Part shown: positions 54,750 to 63,570 of the stretch, piece by piece
Position numbering within the stretch: the first letter of the stretch is position 1
Layout of the letters: the number at the start of each line of letters is the position of its first letter
From: Burkholderia lata
GTDB lineage: Bacteria > Pseudomonadota > Gammaproteobacteria > Burkholderiales > Burkholderiaceae
NCBI RefSeq assembly: GCF_000012945.1
Contig: NC_007509.1
Span: forward strand, 1,240,001-1,304,000
Direction of reading: 5' to 3'
Length of the DNA: 64,000 nt
Made by a program: the position numbers and the translations under genes
Notes under the pieces: model-generated
Database searches by the model: none
What the model was told of the DNA's origin: nothing
What the model saw: only the letters and a program-made list of their open reading frames with translations

Positions 54750-55619
54750 TCAGTAGACGCCCATCATCGCGGACAGCTCCGCCACATACTCGCCATAACG
54801 CGGATCGCGCTTGATCTCGTCGGGCTGGCGCGGCCGCGGCAGGTCGATCCTCACGTCGTGCAGCACGCGCCCCGGGCGCGCCGACATCACGAGCACGCGA
54901 TCCGACAGGAACACGGCCTCGTGAATGCTGTGCGTGACGAGCAGCACCGTCAGCGTGCTCTGCTGCCAGATGCGCAGCAGCTCGACGTTGAGCCGGTCGC
55001 GCGTCAGTGCGTCGAGCGCGCCGAACGGCTCGTCCATCAGCATCACGCGCGGCGCCAGCAGCAGGATCTGGCCGATCGCCGCGCGCTGCCGCATCCCGCC
55101 CGACAGCTCGTGCGGATAGCGGTCGACGAACTGCGTGAGGCCGAGCGTGTCGAGCAGCGCGGGCAGCCGTGCGTCGACATGCGCGCGCGGCAGGTTGCGC
55201 AGTTTCGCGCCGAGCCGGATGTTCGCGCCGACGGTCAGCCACGGCAGCATGTTGCTGGTCTGGAACACGACGCCGATGTCCGGATGGGGGCCGGCCACCG
55301 GCGTGCCGCCGACGCGGATCGACCCCGCATCGCACGGCACGAGCCCCGCGACCATCCGCAGCAGCGTGCTCTTGCCGCAGCCGCTCGGCCCGAGGATCGA
55401 CACGAATTCGCGTGGTTGCACGCGCATCGACACCTGGTCGAGCGCGTTGAACGCCTCGGCGCCGCCGCGCGCGGCGAAGCGCTTGCCGGCCTGCTCGACG
55501 GCGATCAGCGCGTCCGCGCGGGCGCCATCCGCGCGGGCACCATCCTGCGCGGGCGCCGAGGTCGCGCCTTCGGAAACGGAAGCGCGCCGCACCGGGCGCG
55601 CGAGATTGACGATCGTCAT
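54750..55619 (-). CDS. ABC transporter ATPase (nitrate/sulfonate/taurine type)
   Basis: This 289-aa protein has Walker A GPSGCGKST, the signature HELSGGMRQRAAIGQ, Walker B VMLMDEPFGALD and a switch His in LLVTHSIHEAV. It starts at the ATG at 55619, overlapping the permease stop as TGATG. An N-terminal extension of about 35 residues is rich in Ala and Asp. It energises the importer encoded by the three preceding genes. The C-terminal RYGEYVAEL motif is typical of the SsuB/TauB group. Confidence 0.92.
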   Translation of the reverse strand: MTIVNLARPVRRASVSEGATSAPAQDGARADGARADALIAVEQAGKRFAARGGAEAFNALDQVSMRVQPREFVSILGPSGCGKSTLLRMVAGLVPCDAGSIRVGGTPVAGPHPDIGVVFQTSNMLPWLTVGANIRLGAKLRNLPRAHVDARLPALLDTLGLTQFVDRYPHELSGGMRQRAAIGQILLLAPRVMLMDEPFGALDALTRDRLNVELLRIWQQSTLTVLLVTHSIHEAVFLSDRVLVMSARPGRVLHDVRIDLPRPRQPDEIKRDPRYGEYVAELSAMMGVY

Positions 55620-56362
55620 CAGGCCGTGACTCCTCTCCACCAGACTGCACGCGAAACCAGCTCGACCGCGCCGTAGAACAGCATCGCGAGCGCGGTCACC
55701 ATCAGGATCGCCGCGAAGCACAGCGGCGTTTGCGCATTCGACGTCGCGAACACGATCAGGTGCCCGAGCCCCGCTTCCGCGCCGATGAACTCGCCGACGA
55801 TCGCACCGATCACCGCGAGCGGCATCGCGATCTTCAGGCCGTCCATCAGTGCCGGCAGCGCGGCAGGCAGGCGCAGGTGCCAGAACGTGTGTGCGGCCGA
55901 TGCGCCGAGCGCACGGAAGTGCTCGTCGAGATGGCGCGGCACACCAGCAAGGCCGCCCATCGTCGCGACCACGATCGGGAAGAACGCGAACAGCACGGCC
56001 GCCGCGAGCTTCGACGCGAAGCCGTAGCCGAACCAGACGATCAGCAACGGCGCGAGCGCGATCTTCGGCATGCTCTGCAGCGCGGTCACGAACGGCAGCA
56101 GCGTGCGCCGCACGAGATTCGACGCGCTCGCGAGCAGCCCGATCGCGAGGCCACCGGCCACCGCCAGCGCGAAGCCCGCGAACACTTCCCAGGCGGTCGT
56201 CAGCGTGTCGGCCAGCAGTTGCGCGCGCATCTCCCAGCCGGCCGCGAGCACCGACGACAGCGACGGCAGCACGTACTCGCGCGCGCCGGTCCAGCGCACG
56301 CCGACCTCCCATGCGACGCCGACGATCGCCCAGAACGCGACCGTCTCGATCAGCCGCTTCAT
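55619..56362 (-). CDS. ABC transporter permease (SsuC/TauC type)
   Basis: This 247-aa protein has six membrane segments and the EAA-loop sequence RALGASAAHTFWHLRLPAALPALMDG. It forms the membrane channel with the ATPase encoded just downstream. Its ATG overlaps the stop of the VOC gene by 4 bp, so a cytoplasmic enzyme and the transporter are co-translated. Confidence 0.93.
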   Translation of the reverse strand: MKRLIETVAFWAIVGVAWEVGVRWTGAREYVLPSLSSVLAAGWEMRAQLLADTLTTAWEVFAGFALAVAGGLAIGLLASASNLVRRTLLPFVTALQSMPKIALAPLLIVWFGYGFASKLAAAVLFAFFPIVVATMGGLAGVPRHLDEHFRALGASAAHTFWHLRLPAALPALMDGLKIAMPLAVIGAIVGEFIGAEAGLGHLIVFATSNAQTPLCFAAILMVTALAMLFYGAVELVSRAVWWRGVTA

Positions 56363-56973
56363 GCCGGGTCTCCTTTTGGCGCTTCTCGCCGCGCACCCGC
56401 ACCCGCATCGTCGTCCGAAGCAGCAGCCGGCGCGTTGCCGCGCGATTTCTCCGCGACGAGATGCGGCGGCGGCGGCACGACGAAGCGCGCGAAGCGGTAC
56501 TGGTCGAACGATTCGACCGTGCGCTCCCACACCTGCGGCTCGCGCGGATCGCGTTCGCCGATCTGCTCCATCGCGCAGTACACCTCGACGTTGTTGCCGT
56601 CCGGGTCCTTGAACACCAGGAAGAAATTGTCGCCGGGCCCGTGCCGCCCGATCCCGCGCACGATCTCGACGCCATGCGACTGCAACACCTTCACCGAGCG
56701 CTCCATCTCCTCGACGCTGTCGACCAGGTACGAGAAATGTTCGAGGCCCGGGCGCGAATAGCGCGGCAGGTCGTCGAAATCGGGCGAATCCTTCGGCAAC
56801 TGCGCGAGCGCGAGATCGTGGTGATCGGTGCCCGCGCGCAGGAACACCATCTGGTCGCCGATCCAGTCGGACACCTTCAGGCCCATCACTTCCGTATAGA
56901 ACTTCGCAGACCGATGGATATCCCGCACCATCAGCACCATGTGTCCGAGCCGCCTGGGACGCAAGCTGTTCAT
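56359..56973 (-). CDS. VOC-family dioxygenase/glyoxalase-like protein
   Basis: This 204-aa protein has one VOC module pair: GHMVLMVRDIHRSAKFYTEV at the start, a metal His in RPGLEHFSYLVDS and PDGNNVEVYC with a metal Glu. It could be an extradiol-type dioxygenase or an isomerase/lyase. About 45 extra C-terminal residues after FVVPPPPHL are charged and probably disordered. AGGAG precedes the ATG. Its place inside an ABC import operon suggests it acts on the imported compound. Confidence 0.82.
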   Translation of the reverse strand: MNSLRPRRLGHMVLMVRDIHRSAKFYTEVMGLKVSDWIGDQMVFLRAGTDHHDLALAQLPKDSPDFDDLPRYSRPGLEHFSYLVDSVEEMERSVKVLQSHGVEIVRGIGRHGPGDNFFLVFKDPDGNNVEVYCAMEQIGERDPREPQVWERTVESFDQYRFARFVVPPPPHLVAEKSRGNAPAAASDDDAGAGARREAPKGDPA

Positions 56974-57060
56974 TACCGTTCTCCTGTGTGCCCGCGCGCC
57001 GCGCAGGCCGGGTTGGACCGCCGGCGGCGGCGCGCTGCCGCCGCCGCGATCCCGATCGGG

Positions 57061-58059
57061 TTAGTCGACGAAGCGATTGGTGTAGAGGCTGTCGGCCTTG
57101 ACCTTCGAACCGAGCGCGAACGCGCGCGACACGAAGCCGAGCGTCGCGTCGATGCGTTCGGGCCGCAGCCAGCCGAGCCGGTGGCCGGCCGCATCGTCGG
57201 TAATCAGCGCATTGGTCTCGTCGATCTGCTCGCGCAGGATCGCGCGGTCGAGCAGCGGATTGCGCGCGACGATCGCGTCGACCGCGTCCTGCGGCCGGTC
57301 GCGCATCAGCGCATAGCCGCGATACGTCGCGTCGACGAAGCGCTTGACGACGTCCGGATGCTGCGCGACGGTCGCATCGGTCGTCACGATCCCGCTGCCG
57401 GTCATGTCGAGCCCGAGATCGCGATACGTGACCTTGCCGAGCTTCTGCCCCGCGCGCCGCGCGAACGCGGCCTGCACGGGCAGGCTCGCGCCTTCCCAGC
57501 ATTCGGACAGGTCGATGCGTTTCTGCAGCAGCGCGGTGTTGATCACGGCCGGATCGAGCCGCACGAGGCGGATCGCGCCGGGCGCCATGCCGTTCTGCTT
57601 CAGCCACGCGGGCACGATGTTCTGCACCGCCGACGCATTGCCGCCGCCGAGCGACAGCCCCGCGAGATCCTTCAGCGACGCCGGCCGGAAGCCGGGCCGC
57701 TCCAGATAGCACATCGCGCCCGGCCAGCGCGTGTTGATCGCGCCGACCAGCACCGTGTGGCCGCCGTGCGCGCGATTCAGGATCACGCTCACCGGATCGC
57801 CGTAGCCGAACTCGAACAGCCCTTCGTCGACTTCGTTGACGGTCCGCTGGCCGCCGTAGCCGCGCTGGACCGTCACGTCGAGGCCGGCGTCCTTGTAGAA
57901 GCCCTTCGCCTGCGCGACCAGGATCCCGCCGGTGCTGCCCTGCGGCAGCCACGCGAGATTGACCCGTACCGCGTCGGCCGCGTGGGCGGCCGACGCCGCG
58001 GCGCACAGGCTTGCGGCCAGCACCGCGCCGCGCGCCAGCGCCTGGATACGCTCAAACAT
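57061..58059 (-). CDS. ABC transporter substrate-binding protein (NMT1/THI5-like)
   Basis: This 332-aa protein has a signal peptide ending AAHA and the NMT1 pattern VNLAWLPQGSTGGILVAQAKGFYKDAGLDV. GYGDPVSVI and LIRWxS-like sites are replaced by family variants. It binds the substrate in the periplasm for the downstream permease and ATPase. AGGAGGAGG lies immediately upstream of the ATG. Related proteins carry thiamine precursors, sulfonates or aromatic carboxylates, so the ligand is open. Confidence 0.9.
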   Translation of the reverse strand: MFERIQALARGAVLAASLCAAASAAHAADAVRVNLAWLPQGSTGGILVAQAKGFYKDAGLDVTVQRGYGGQRTVNEVDEGLFEFGYGDPVSVILNRAHGGHTVLVGAINTRWPGAMCYLERPGFRPASLKDLAGLSLGGGNASAVQNIVPAWLKQNGMAPGAIRLVRLDPAVINTALLQKRIDLSECWEGASLPVQAAFARRAGQKLGKVTYRDLGLDMTGSGIVTTDATVAQHPDVVKRFVDATYRGYALMRDRPQDAVDAIVARNPLLDRAILREQIDETNALITDDAAGHRLGWLRPERIDATLGFVSRAFALGSKVKADSLYTNRFVD

Positions 58060-58081
58060 GTCCTCCTCCTGTCTTTGTCGA

Positions 58082-58105
58082 GTTCGGGTTCGGGTTCGGG
58101 TTCGC
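58082..58105. repeat. GTTCGG hexanucleotide repeat upstream of the binding-protein gene
   Basis: Three exact GTTCGG units and one variant lie between the binding-protein start and the fumarylacetoacetase-like stop. They are too short to interpret but may vary in copy number. Confidence 0.5.
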
Positions 58106-58131
58106 CTTCGGGCCGGCGCGGCGCGCGCCGC

Positions 58132-59052
58132 TTACCCGCGCACCAGCGGGTTTTCGATCGAGCCGATGCCGTCGATCGACGCGACCATCACGTCGCCCGG
58201 CTGCAGATAGATGCCGCGCCCCATGCCGACGCCCGTCGGCGTGCCGGTGGCGATCAGGTCGCCGGGCTGCAGCGTCAGGATCGACGACAGGTAATGAATC
58301 TGCTCCGCAATACTGAAGATCATCTCGCCGGTATTGCCGTCCTGCATCATTTCGCCGTTCACGGCGAGCCGCATCCGCAGGTTCTGCGGTTCGGCGATGC
58401 ACGCGCGCGGCACGAGCCAGGGCCCGAGCGGACCGAAGGTATCGAAACTCTTGCCGCGAAACCAGTCGTGCTTGAACGGATAGTCGGTGCGGCGATTCAG
58501 GTCGCGCGCGCTCACGTCGTTCAGGATCGTGTAGCCGGCCACGTAGTCGAACGCGTCGGCCACCGCGATATGGCGGCCCGGCTTGCCGATCACGACGGCC
58601 AGCTCGACCTCCCAGTCCACGCGCTCGGCATGCGGCGGCATCACGACCTCGGCGAGCGTCGGCACCACGCTCGTCTCGGCCTTCATGAACATGTACGGCG
58701 TACTTTCCTCGCGCGGCGCAAGCTCGGTGCCCATCTCGCGCGCATGTTCGTAGTAATTCGACGCCGCCGCGAAAATCCGCCGCGGCGCATACGGCACGCG
58801 CAGCCGGTAGCCCGCGAGCGGCGCGGCGTCGAGCCGGCCGGCGGCGATCTCGCGCGCCGCCGCTTCGAGGCGCGCGACGGTCTGCGCGCCGCGCAGCGGC
58901 CAGTCCGCGACCAGCGTGTCGACGTCGAGCGGCGCATCGTCGCCGGTTGCGCGTTGCAGTACGGCCTGCGCGTCGTACAGCGCACCCTCCATCGCGAGCC
59001 CTGCCGCGACGCGGCCATTCAGTTCATACGTTGCGATACCGAACCAGATCAC
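58132..59052 (-). CDS. Fumarylacetoacetate hydrolase family protein
   Basis: This 306-aa protein has the FAH-fold metal site in VDWEVELAVVIGKPGR, YTILNDVSARDLNRR, and LQPGDLIATGTPTGVGMG. Members hydrolyse, hydrate or isomerise 2-oxo-4-enoates. A GTG start at 59052 with AGAGGA upstream was chosen. It is the first gene of the leftward importer operon, and the GTATAC sites lie just upstream. Confidence 0.88.
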   Translation of the reverse strand: MIWFGIATYELNGRVAAGLAMEGALYDAQAVLQRATGDDAPLDVDTLVADWPLRGAQTVARLEAAAREIAAGRLDAAPLAGYRLRVPYAPRRIFAAASNYYEHAREMGTELAPREESTPYMFMKAETSVVPTLAEVVMPPHAERVDWEVELAVVIGKPGRHIAVADAFDYVAGYTILNDVSARDLNRRTDYPFKHDWFRGKSFDTFGPLGPWLVPRACIAEPQNLRMRLAVNGEMMQDGNTGEMIFSIAEQIHYLSSILTLQPGDLIATGTPTGVGMGRGIYLQPGDVMVASIDGIGSIENPLVRG

Positions 59053-59094
59053 GGTTGTCCTCTTTTGTCGTCGTCAGGCGGGGACGAGTGACGC

Positions 59095-59140
59095 GTATAC
59101 AATAAATCACTCGTGTATTCATTTGATATTTCTCGTATAC
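59095..59140. promoter_or_regulatory. Paired GTATAC motifs, candidate GntR operators
   Basis: CGTATAC occurs at 59094-59100 and again at 59134-59140, 40 bp apart, in the gap between the FAH gene and the gntR-type gene. FCD-type GntR proteins bind short dyads of this style. The same core recurs at 62035-62060. Confidence 0.55.
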
Positions 59141-59324
59141 TCCTATCGGGTCGGAAACGAATTCCGCGTACCCTGCGCGGCGGGTCCGGTCCGGCGCCGC
59201 GCCCCGCAAATTGAGCGGCCCCGGCGGCTGGCGCATAATGGGCCGGCCCTGCGGCCACGCCTTTTCGCGCGGTTCCCGGCCGGCAGGTACGGCCGCCGGC
59301 GCTGTCCACACCACACACGACACG

Positions 59325-59984
59325 ATGACCACGCTCTCTTCCAAGATCTATCGCCTGCTGTTCGACGAGATCATCGACGGCACGCTCGAACCAGGGCAGA
59401 AGCTCGAGGAAATCGCGCTTGCCGAGCGGTTCAACGCGTCGCGCACGCCGATCCGCGAAGCGCTGCGCGAGCTGGCCGCGCGCGGGATGGTCGAGCTGAC
59501 GCCGCGCAAGGGCGTGGTGGTCGCGCAATTCAGCCTCGACGAACTCGCCGACATGCTCGAAGCGATGTGCGAGCTCGAGGCGCTGTGCTGCCGGCTCAGC
59601 GCGCAGCGGATGAGCGTCGTCGAGAAGAAGCAGCTCGAAGAGCTGCAGGTCGAGATGAACGAAGCGATCGCGCGCGGCGACGAGGCCGAGTACTTCCAGC
59701 TCAACCGCGAATTCCACGAACTGATCTGCAAGGGCGCGCAAAGCAAGTCGCTCGCGTCGATCATCGCGGTGCAGCGGCAGCGCCTTGCGGGCTTTCGCGC
59801 GGCGCAGCCCGCGTCGCCGAAGCGTTTCGAGGCGGCCACCGACGAGCACCGCGAGATCGTCGACGCGATCCTCGCCGCCGAACCCGAGCGCGCGTACAAC
59901 GCGATGCGCGACCACACCGCGCGGCTGTCGATCGTCGTGCTCGGCCGGCTCAAGCGCCAGCGCAACGAGCGCGAATCGATCTGA
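59325..59984 (+). CDS. GntR/FCD-family regulator
   Basis: This 219-aa protein has a winged helix (KLEEIALAERFNASRTPIREALRELAARGMV) and an FCD ligand domain with metal-binding EFHELI, an AATDEHREIVDAI segment and MRDHTARL. The ATG at 59325 was preferred to an in-frame start at 59211. It is divergent from the importer operon and likely controls it and the neighbouring catabolic genes. FCD domains often bind organic acids. Confidence 0.9.
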   Translation: MTTLSSKIYRLLFDEIIDGTLEPGQKLEEIALAERFNASRTPIREALRELAARGMVELTPRKGVVVAQFSLDELADMLEAMCELEALCCRLSAQRMSVVEKKQLEELQVEMNEAIARGDEAEYFQLNREFHELICKGAQSKSLASIIAVQRQRLAGFRAAQPASPKRFEAATDEHREIVDAILAAEPERAYNAMRDHTARLSIVVLGRLKRQRNERESI

Positions 59985-60022
59985 CGGCACACCGGCGCGG
60001 CCGCGCGTCGCGTTGACCCGCG

Positions 60023-60946
60023 TCATGCACGTGCCTCGTCGATCGACGGCATCGTGAAACCGAGTGCGTCGAGCTGCGCGAGCAGCGCGCGCACGTCGGC
60101 CGGCGCATGCGGCGTAAGCGGTGCGCGCACGCGCGCCCAGTCGCCGTGCCGCGTGAAATGCGCGACCACGGCCTTCAACGCGGCAATCATCGACGGCGAT
60201 TGCAGCGCGGTGCGCACGGTCGACACGCGCCCTTCCCACGTTGCGCGTTCGACGGCCGTCGGCGCTGCGAGCAGTTGCGCGATCGCGTGCGGCTGCAGGT
60301 TCGCGGTCGCCGAGATGCAGCCGGCCGCCCCCAGCGGCAGCGCCCGCCCGAGCAGCGCCTCCGACGCGGGAAACACCGCGAAGCCCGGAAAGCGTTCGAG
60401 CATCGTCACCGTATTCGCCCAGTCGCCCGAACTGTCCTTGATCCCGACCACCGTGCGCGGATACGCGGCGACCAGCCGCTCGATCAGCGTGTGCGTAATC
60501 GGCACGCCCGTCAGTTGCGGGATGTGATACAGCAGCACGCGCAGCCGGTCCGAGCCGACCGCGTCGATCACGCCCGCGTAATACGCGAACAAGCCGTCGT
60601 CGCTCACGCCCTGGTAGAAGAACGGCGGCAGCATCAGCACGCCCGCGCAGCCGGCCTCGACCGCGTGGCGCGTCAGCGCGATCGCGTCCGGCAGCGCGCA
60701 TGCGCCGGTGCCGGGCAATACCTGCGCGGGATCGATGTCGGCGGCCGCGATCCGGTCGAGCAGCATGCAGCGCTCGGCAACGCTCAGCGAGTTCGCCTCG
60801 CTGTTGGTGCCGAACGGCGCGAGGCCCGCGCCCTGCCCGACGAGCCAGCGGCAAAACGCGACGAAGCGCGGCGCGTCGATCGACCCGTCGGCGCGAAACG
60901 GCGTGAGGACGGGCGCGAACACGCGCGGCGTGGCGAAGGCGGACAT
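60023..60946 (-). CDS. Dihydrodipicolinate synthase family lyase
   Basis: This 307-aa TIM-barrel protein has VFAPVLTPFRADGSID, the substrate loop FGTNSEANSLS, the catalytic Tyr in LLYHIPQLTG and the Schiff-base Lys in VGIKDSSGDW. All active-site positions are present. It is more canonical than the family member at 27134-28078. It follows the alpha/beta hydrolase gene by 38 bp. A role as a 2-keto acid aldolase in the GntR-controlled pathway is inferred. Confidence 0.87.
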   Translation of the reverse strand: MSAFATPRVFAPVLTPFRADGSIDAPRFVAFCRWLVGQGAGLAPFGTNSEANSLSVAERCMLLDRIAAADIDPAQVLPGTGACALPDAIALTRHAVEAGCAGVLMLPPFFYQGVSDDGLFAYYAGVIDAVGSDRLRVLLYHIPQLTGVPITHTLIERLVAAYPRTVVGIKDSSGDWANTVTMLERFPGFAVFPASEALLGRALPLGAAGCISATANLQPHAIAQLLAAPTAVERATWEGRVSTVRTALQSPSMIAALKAVVAHFTRHGDWARVRAPLTPHAPADVRALLAQLDALGFTMPSIDEARA

Positions 60947-60984
60947 GCGGGAGTCTCCGGTTGGATGAGCCGGTCGGCGGGCGG

Positions 60985-61935
60985 TCATGCGCAGGCGCTG
61001 AAGAAATCCAGCATCGCGTCGCCCAGCAGCGTTTCGCCCGAATCGAAATGGGCGACCACCGACGTGTGGTTGTGGCGCGGCATCTGCATGAAGCGCGGCG
61101 CGCGCCCCGGGCGGCGTTCGCGCTGCCGCGCGCTCGCGACGCGCTCGAAGAACGCGGCGCCGTACGCGTCGAGATACGGGTTCTCGTATTCGGCGACCAC
61201 GATCATCAGCGGCACGTCGACGCGCTCCGCGTACGCGAGCGGCGAGCGCGCGGCGTAGCGCGACGGGTCGTCGCCGAAATACGCGCGCACGCCGGCCGCG
61301 TTCGGGTTGTCGGGGAGTGTGTCGGCCGCGAGCCGCGCGCTGACCAGCACGGCGCCGGCCACGCGTTCGCCGCGCCGCGTGTCGAGCAGCGGATCGCCGA
61401 GATACGTGGCGACATGCGCGCCGCCCGCGGAATGCCCGACGATGAAGATCCGCCCCGGATGGCCGCCGTATGATGCGACCTGCGCACGCGTCCACTCGAG
61501 CGCCGCGGCAAGGTCCTGCGCGCCGGCCGGATACGGCGCATCGGGCGCCAGCCGGTATTCGACGTTGATCGCAACGTAACCGTGGCGCGCGAACCAGCGC
61601 GGCACGTTGTCGTAGATCAGCCCGTTGATGCTCTTGCGGCCGCGCACGAACGCGCCGCCATGCACGAACAGCACGACGTCGGCCGGCGCACCCTGGCGGG
61701 TCGCGTGCTGCACGAACACGTCGAGACGCTGGCGCGCGTCGGGCCCGTACGGAATGTCGCGCTCGATCTCGCAGCCGAGGTCCGTCGCCGCCCGCGCGGC
61801 GACGAGCGGCGTGTACGTATCGATCACCCAGTCGCGATGCGCGTCGATGTCCTGCCCCCAGTCGGCGCCGATCTCGGCGAAGCGCGCCCTCAGCGCTTCC
61901 GACAGATTCCCCAGCGGTTCCTGCCAAGCGTGCAT
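60985..61935 (-). CDS. Alpha/beta hydrolase (HSL-type carboxylesterase)
   Basis: This 316-aa protein has the oxyanion motif FVHGGAFVRG, nucleophile GHSAGGAHVA and a C-terminal PRHNHTSVV carrying the likely catalytic His. This places it in the hormone-sensitive-lipase group. The N-terminus has no signal peptide, so it is cytoplasmic. GGAGG precedes the ATG at 61935. It probably hydrolyses an ester or amide that yields the substrate of the following lyase. Confidence 0.87.
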   Translation of the reverse strand: MHAWQEPLGNLSEALRARFAEIGADWGQDIDAHRDWVIDTYTPLVAARAATDLGCEIERDIPYGPDARQRLDVFVQHATRQGAPADVVLFVHGGAFVRGRKSINGLIYDNVPRWFARHGYVAINVEYRLAPDAPYPAGAQDLAAALEWTRAQVASYGGHPGRIFIVGHSAGGAHVATYLGDPLLDTRRGERVAGAVLVSARLAADTLPDNPNAAGVRAYFGDDPSRYAARSPLAYAERVDVPLMIVVAEYENPYLDAYGAAFFERVASARQRERRPGRAPRFMQMPRHNHTSVVAHFDSGETLLGDAMLDFFSACA

Positions 61936-62030
61936 CCCCTGCCTCCCTGCATGACGGCTAGCGGCCGGCGCGAGCCGGTGTTTCGCCGGTCGACCGGCGA
62001 TGGGGACCATTCTGGTATATAAATCTCATT

Positions 62031-62060
62031 TTGTGTATACACAATCACTACGTAGTATAC
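62031..62060. promoter_or_regulatory. GTATAC motifs, candidate GntR operators (second site)
   Basis: A perfect 14-bp palindrome TTGTGTATACACAA lies at 62031-62044, and AGTATAC follows at 62054-62060. They sit between the divergent alpha/beta hydrolase and VOC genes. A CTACGTAG palindrome overlaps the second site. Confidence 0.65.
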
Positions 62061-62142
62061 CCAATGAGATTCCAGGCATTTTTGCGCGACAGTCACGCCC
62101 ACGCACTCATCCGTCGCACGCCGACACTCTTCAAGGACATCC

Positions 62143-62568
62143 ATGGACAAGCTTCGCCACATCGCGCTTTCGGTCGACGATCCGGAGGCGGCCGCGCAAT
62201 TTTTCGAGCGCGCGTTCGGCATGCGCCGCGCGGGCAACGCGATGCGCGGGATCTACATGACGGACGGCACGATCAACGTCGCGCTGCTGAACTTCAAGGA
62301 CGAGACGGTGCCCGGCTACGCGGGCCTGAAAGACGTGCGCGGCGTGATCCATTTCGGGATGTGGGTGGACGATGTCGATGCGACCGCCGAGCGCGTCGTC
62401 GCGGCCGGCGGCACCTACCTGACCGGCCGGCACGAGCAGGACCCGAACGTGTTCTACGAAGTGAAGTACCGGATGCCCGACGGCACCGTGTTCGACATCA
62501 CGTCGAACGGTTGGAAGGGCGCGGTGAAGGAAGTCGTGCCGGCCGGCGCGGCGGGCACGCAGCCGTGA
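62143..62568 (+). CDS. VOC-family protein
   Basis: This 141-aa protein has the VOC start MDKLRHIALSVDDPEAAAQFFERAFG, a second metal site near GVIHFGMWVDDVD and a Glu site in VFYEVKYRMPDG. It resembles glyoxalase-type lyases or epimerases. It is translated ahead of a 2-hydroxyacid dehydrogenase with a 4-bp GTGA overlap. The substrate is not known. Confidence 0.85.
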   Translation: MDKLRHIALSVDDPEAAAQFFERAFGMRRAGNAMRGIYMTDGTINVALLNFKDETVPGYAGLKDVRGVIHFGMWVDDVDATAERVVAAGGTYLTGRHEQDPNVFYEVKYRMPDGTVFDITSNGWKGAVKEVVPAGAAGTQP

Positions 62569-63503
62569 CCGCGCGGCCCGGGGTACTCGCGCTGGTGCCG
62601 TTGCCCGACACGACGCGCGATGCGCTGCGGCGCGACTACGTGCTGCACGATCACCCGGACGGGATGCCGGCCGATTTCGCGGAAGCCGGCACGATCCGCG
62701 CGGTCGTGACCAACGGCACCTGCGGGCTCGACGACGCACGCATGGCGCGCCTGCCCGCGCTCGAAATCGTCTGCGCATTCGGCGCCGGCTACGAGAACGT
62801 CGACGTCGCGGCCGCCGCGCGGCGCGGCATCGTCGTCGCGCACGCGCCGGGCACCAATGCGTCGACCGTCGCCGACCACGCGATCGGCATGCTGCTCGCG
62901 CTCGCGCGCGGCTATGCGCCGCTCACCGGCGCGGTACGGGCCGGCCGCTGGCATGCGTCGCGCGCCGCCCGGCCCACGCTGACCGGTGCCGCGCTCGGCG
63001 TGATCGGCATGGGCCGCATCGGCCGGCTGGTGGCCGCGCGCGCGCAGGGCTTCGACATGACGCTCGGCTATCACGCACGCGGCCCGCACGGCGACGCGCC
63101 CGGCCGCTACTACGCCGACCTCGTGCAGCTCGCGGCCGACAGCGACTTTCTCGTGATCGCGTGCCACGGCGGCCCGGCCACCCGGCATCTGGTCGACCGC
63201 GCGGTGCTGCGTGCGCTCGGGCCGCACGGCTACGTCGTCAACGTCGCGCGCGGGTCGGTGCTCGATACGGCCGCGCTGCGCGATGCGCTCGACGCGGGCG
63301 ACATCGCGGGCGCCGGGCTCGACGTCATCGAACACGAGCCCGACGTGCCGGCCGCGCTGTTCGACCATCCGGACGTGCTCGTCACGCCGCACGTCGCGGG
63401 CCGCTCGCCCGCCGCCTGGCTCGCGCAGCGCGACGCGCTGCTCGCGAGCCTCGCACAGCACTTCTCGCGCCTGCCCGTCGAATTCGCGGTGCGCGCCGCG
63501 TAG
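62565..63503 (+). CDS. D-2-hydroxyacid dehydrogenase
   Basis: This 312-aa protein has the NAD-binding GVIGMGRIGRLVA and the catalytic Arg in VVNVARGSVLD, Glu in DVIEHEPDV and His in TPHVAGRSP. It belongs to the glyoxylate/hydroxypyruvate reductase branch. The GTG start at 62565 overlaps the VOC stop. It likely reduces or oxidises a 2-oxo acid in the GntR-controlled cluster. Confidence 0.92.
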   Translation: MTARPGVLALVPLPDTTRDALRRDYVLHDHPDGMPADFAEAGTIRAVVTNGTCGLDDARMARLPALEIVCAFGAGYENVDVAAAARRGIVVAHAPGTNASTVADHAIGMLLALARGYAPLTGAVRAGRWHASRAARPTLTGAALGVIGMGRIGRLVAARAQGFDMTLGYHARGPHGDAPGRYYADLVQLAADSDFLVIACHGGPATRHLVDRAVLRALGPHGYVVNVARGSVLDTAALRDALDAGDIAGAGLDVIEHEPDVPAALFDHPDVLVTPHVAGRSPAAWLAQRDALLASLAQHFSRLPVEFAVRAA

Positions 63504-63570
63504 GCACGAGCGGCGCGCACCCACGCCGATTCGTTCGCCGCGCCGCCGCGCGCCGCTTCGGAGCCCCACC

